64,000 nt of DNA, from assembly GCF_024171725.1 (NCBI RefSeq), contig NZ_JAMTCG010000006.1, positions 186,001-250,000 on the forward strand. Reading direction: 5' to 3'. Source of the DNA: Williamsia serinedens. GTDB taxonomy: Bacteria > Actinomycetota > Actinomycetes > Mycobacteriales > Mycobacteriaceae. Shown here piece after piece: positions 62,673 through 64,000 of this stretch. The notes under the pieces are model-generated. The model searched no databases. It was not told where the DNA came from and saw only the letters and a program-made list of their open reading frames with translations. Both the position numbers and the translations under genes were made by a program. Each line of letters opens with the position of its first letter. The first letter of the stretch is position 1.

Positions 62673-63038
62673 TCACCCGGTGTCCTCCGTCGGGCCGGCC
62701 CGCGCCCGGGCGTGGGCGTCGCGGGAACCGAACGGTCCCAGCGCGATCGGGACGGTGGTGCGCACCGACACCTCCGACCCGTCCACCGTGCAGTCGGTGA
62801 CGCGGACCGCGTTGGCCGTGCCGATCTCCCGCGCGGCGCCGCAGGGATCGGGCTCGGCGAGCAGGGCCCGACCAGCCGCCGCCAACGCAGCGAGATCGGC
62901 GCCGTTCTGGGCGCGGTGACGGGCGGCGGTGGCCGCGCCGAGGTACACGATCAGCACGATGACACCCACGAGCGCGGCCACCACGAACGCGCCGAGGACG
63001 GTGACCGAGCCGCGATCGCCGTCGACGAGACGCCTCAC
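62673..63038 (-). CDS. Tad-type pseudopilin-like protein, Rv3654c-like
   Basis: 121 residues from a GTG overlapping the TadE-like gene's stop by 4 bp. A short N-terminus (RRLVDGDRGSVTVLGAF) leads into one membrane helix (about 15-36, VVAALVGVIVLIVYLGAA) followed by RHRAQNGADLAALAAAG, a pattern typical of TadG/Rv3654c-like proteins (helicase/secretion neighbourhood Flp-Tad). The outer part has two Cys (PDPCGAAR and VTDCTVDG). It ends 13 bp from the convergent helicase gene. Confidence 0.85.
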   Translation of the reverse strand: MRRLVDGDRGSVTVLGAFVVAALVGVIVLIVYLGAATAARHRAQNGADLAALAAAGRALLAEPDPCGAAREIGTANAVRVTDCTVDGSEVSVRTTVPIALGPFGSRDAHARARAGPTEDTG

Positions 63039-63412
63039 CCGGCGCCCGCCGGCTCGCGCACCGCGACCGCGGTCGCGCCCAGGTTCACACCGGGCAGCAA
63101 CGGCGACCGCGCGTGGACGCGGGCGGTGACCCGATCGGCGTCGACGGCCAGTCCGACGTCGGCGCCATTCGGCGCCACCGACCGCCCGGCGTCGAGTGCT
63201 CGCGGGTCGTCGGCCGCCGCGAGCCGCGCCACCTCCCGCGCGGCGTCGATGCATCGGACGTGCGTCGCGGTCGCGGTCACCACGCCGACGCCGAGGACCA
63301 CCACGGCCACGATCGCGGCGATCGCGAACGCCGCCTCGACGGTCACCATCCCCCGGTCGTCACGTATCGCCACGACGAGAGACCGTCGTCCCCGTCCTCC
63401 TCGACCCACCAT
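63035..63412 (-). CDS. TadE-like pseudopilin, Rv3655c-like
   Basis: 125 residues from the ATG in MVGRGGRGRRSLVVAI; an internal ATG at the GMVTVEAAFA segment is possible. The TadE signature is DRGMVTVEAAFAIAAIVAVV, in which the Glu follows the prepilin-type cleavage region. One membrane helix is followed by a small extracytoplasmic domain (CIDAAREVARLAAADD). It is translationally coupled to the next gene. In mycobacteria the tadA/B/C-like and Flp-like genes lie directly upstream; here a GGDEF gene does. Confidence 0.87.
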   Translation of the reverse strand: MVGRGGRGRRSLVVAIRDDRGMVTVEAAFAIAAIVAVVVLGVGVVTATATHVRCIDAAREVARLAAADDPRALDAGRSVAPNGADVGLAVDADRVTARVHARSPLLPGVNLGATAVAVREPAGAG

Positions 63413-63459
63413 GTCCGTTGGACGCAGCGGTCGGCGATCCGGTTCCGCTCGTCCCGGCG

Positions 63460-64000
63460 TCAGTCGCCGACGACGGTGGTCATCGCCCGACCGCCTCCGC
63501 GCTGCTTCGCCTCGTACATCAGCGTGTCCGCGGTCCGCAGCGCCGGGAGCACCACGCCGAGGCCGGAGCCGGCGACGGTCGGCGCCGGGATGATCGCGGC
63601 GCCGACGCTGATCGTGCACCCGATCGAGCGGTCGTCTCCGACCACGTGCGGCACGGTGTCGATGCGGCGCCGCAACTCGTCGGGCACACCCGCCAGATAG
63701 ACGGTGAACTCCTCGCCGCCCGTCCGGGCCAGCACACCGTCACCGACCGCCGTGGACAGCGTGCCGGCGATGCGCCGGAGCGTGCGGTCGCCCTCGTCGT
63801 GGCCGTGGTTGTCGTTGATCCGCTTGAAGTCGTCGACGTCGACGACGAGCACCGCGACGGCGTGCCCCGCCGCCGCGGCGGTCGACCACAGGGGTTCCAC
63901 CGACACGTCGGCCCCGCGTCGGTTCAGCAGGCCGGTCAGGGGATCGCGGATCGCCTGGCGGGAGTCCGCGGACAGCGTCGACCACGCGAAATGCGCCACC
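63460..64000 (-). CDS. GGDEF-domain protein (5' end cut off by window edge)
   Basis: At least 180 codons are visible; the frame stays open to the right edge, and a GTG near 63999 is unlikely to be the true start. The GGDEF domain has RDPLTGLLNRRGADV, VLVVDVDDFKRINDNHGHDE, an active-type GGEEF motif and ALRTADTLMYEAKQRGGGR. No RxxD inhibitory site precedes GGEEF. An input domain may lie outside the window. It is 47 bp upstream of the TadE-like gene on the same strand, so pilus-type genes may be read from its transcript. Confidence 0.88.
   Translation of the reverse strand, partial: VAHFAWSTLSADSRQAIRDPLTGLLNRRGADVSVEPLWSTAAAAGHAVAVLVVDVDDFKRINDNHGHDEGDRTLRRIAGTLSTAVGDGVLARTGGEEFTVYLAGVPDELRRRIDTVPHVVGDDRSIGCTISVGAAIIPAPTVAGSGLGVVLPALRTADTLMYEAKQRGGGRAMTTVVGD

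Overview
The window is high-GC, densely packed DNA from an actinobacterium, most likely a mycolic-acid genus of the Mycobacteriales (Gordonia or Williamsia would fit; the genus is inference). The reasons are an F420-dependent glucose-6-phosphate dehydrogenase, a cholesterol oxidase, Rml rhamnose genes, mycobacterial-type membrane adenylate cyclases, and a block (about 51.6-63.4 kb) whose order matches M. tuberculosis from the thrV tRNA and Rv3644c (holB) through Rv3645 (cyclase), topA, Rv3647c, cspA and Rv3649 (SftH helicase) to Rv3655c/Rv3654c (TadE-like).

Layout. 0-9.7 kb: a cut-off alpha/beta hydrolase, fgd, a two-component system with a DUF5666-type membrane protein, a divergent DUF1800/DUF1501 secreted pair, a membrane adenylate cyclase and an aldo/keto reductase. 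9.7-17 kb: ABC exporter, hemerythrin-like protein, a repeat array, a Tat-exported metallophosphoesterase, and a TetR/aldo-keto reductase/F420-type oxidoreductase unit. 17-24 kb: two secreted proteins, an acyl-CoA dehydrogenase, a 54-residue DUF2256 protein, and a lipase-TetR-cholesterol oxidase unit. 24-30 kb: a Pls-type membrane nonribosomal peptide synthetase whose specificity residues resemble lysine, DoxX and an M1 peptidase. 30-34 kb: a second repeat array, DUF5709, and the divergent rmlA-rmlC and rmlB genes. 34-48 kb: two drug-exporter units with TetR and MarR regulators, a translationally coupled three-gene membrane operon of unknown function, a frameshifted NDH-2, and assorted enzymes and acetyltransferases. 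48-51.6 kb: pirin, a PIG-L deacetylase, and a flavin monooxygenase with its divergent TetR. 51.6-64 kb: the conserved core block, with a PAS-GGDEF gene behind topA and a second GGDEF gene cut by the right edge.

How the genes fit together. Many units are a regulator beside its likely target, with visible operators. Three TetR units each carry two palindromes 31-33 bp apart. The two-component system has paired 11-bp direct repeats between the two operons next to it. Second-messenger genes (two cAMP cyclases, two GGDEF proteins) recur, and a CRP-like site lies in the cholesterol oxidase promoter.

Most notable: (1) the Pls-type synthetase with a lysine-like code; (2) two repeat arrays between convergent genes that share a 21-22 bp period and mirror symmetry but not sequence; (3) the coupled membrane operon at 35.8-39.2 kb; (4) related GGAAC operators in front of two separate TetR units. 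I found no CRISPR array, insertion sequence, prophage or rRNA.
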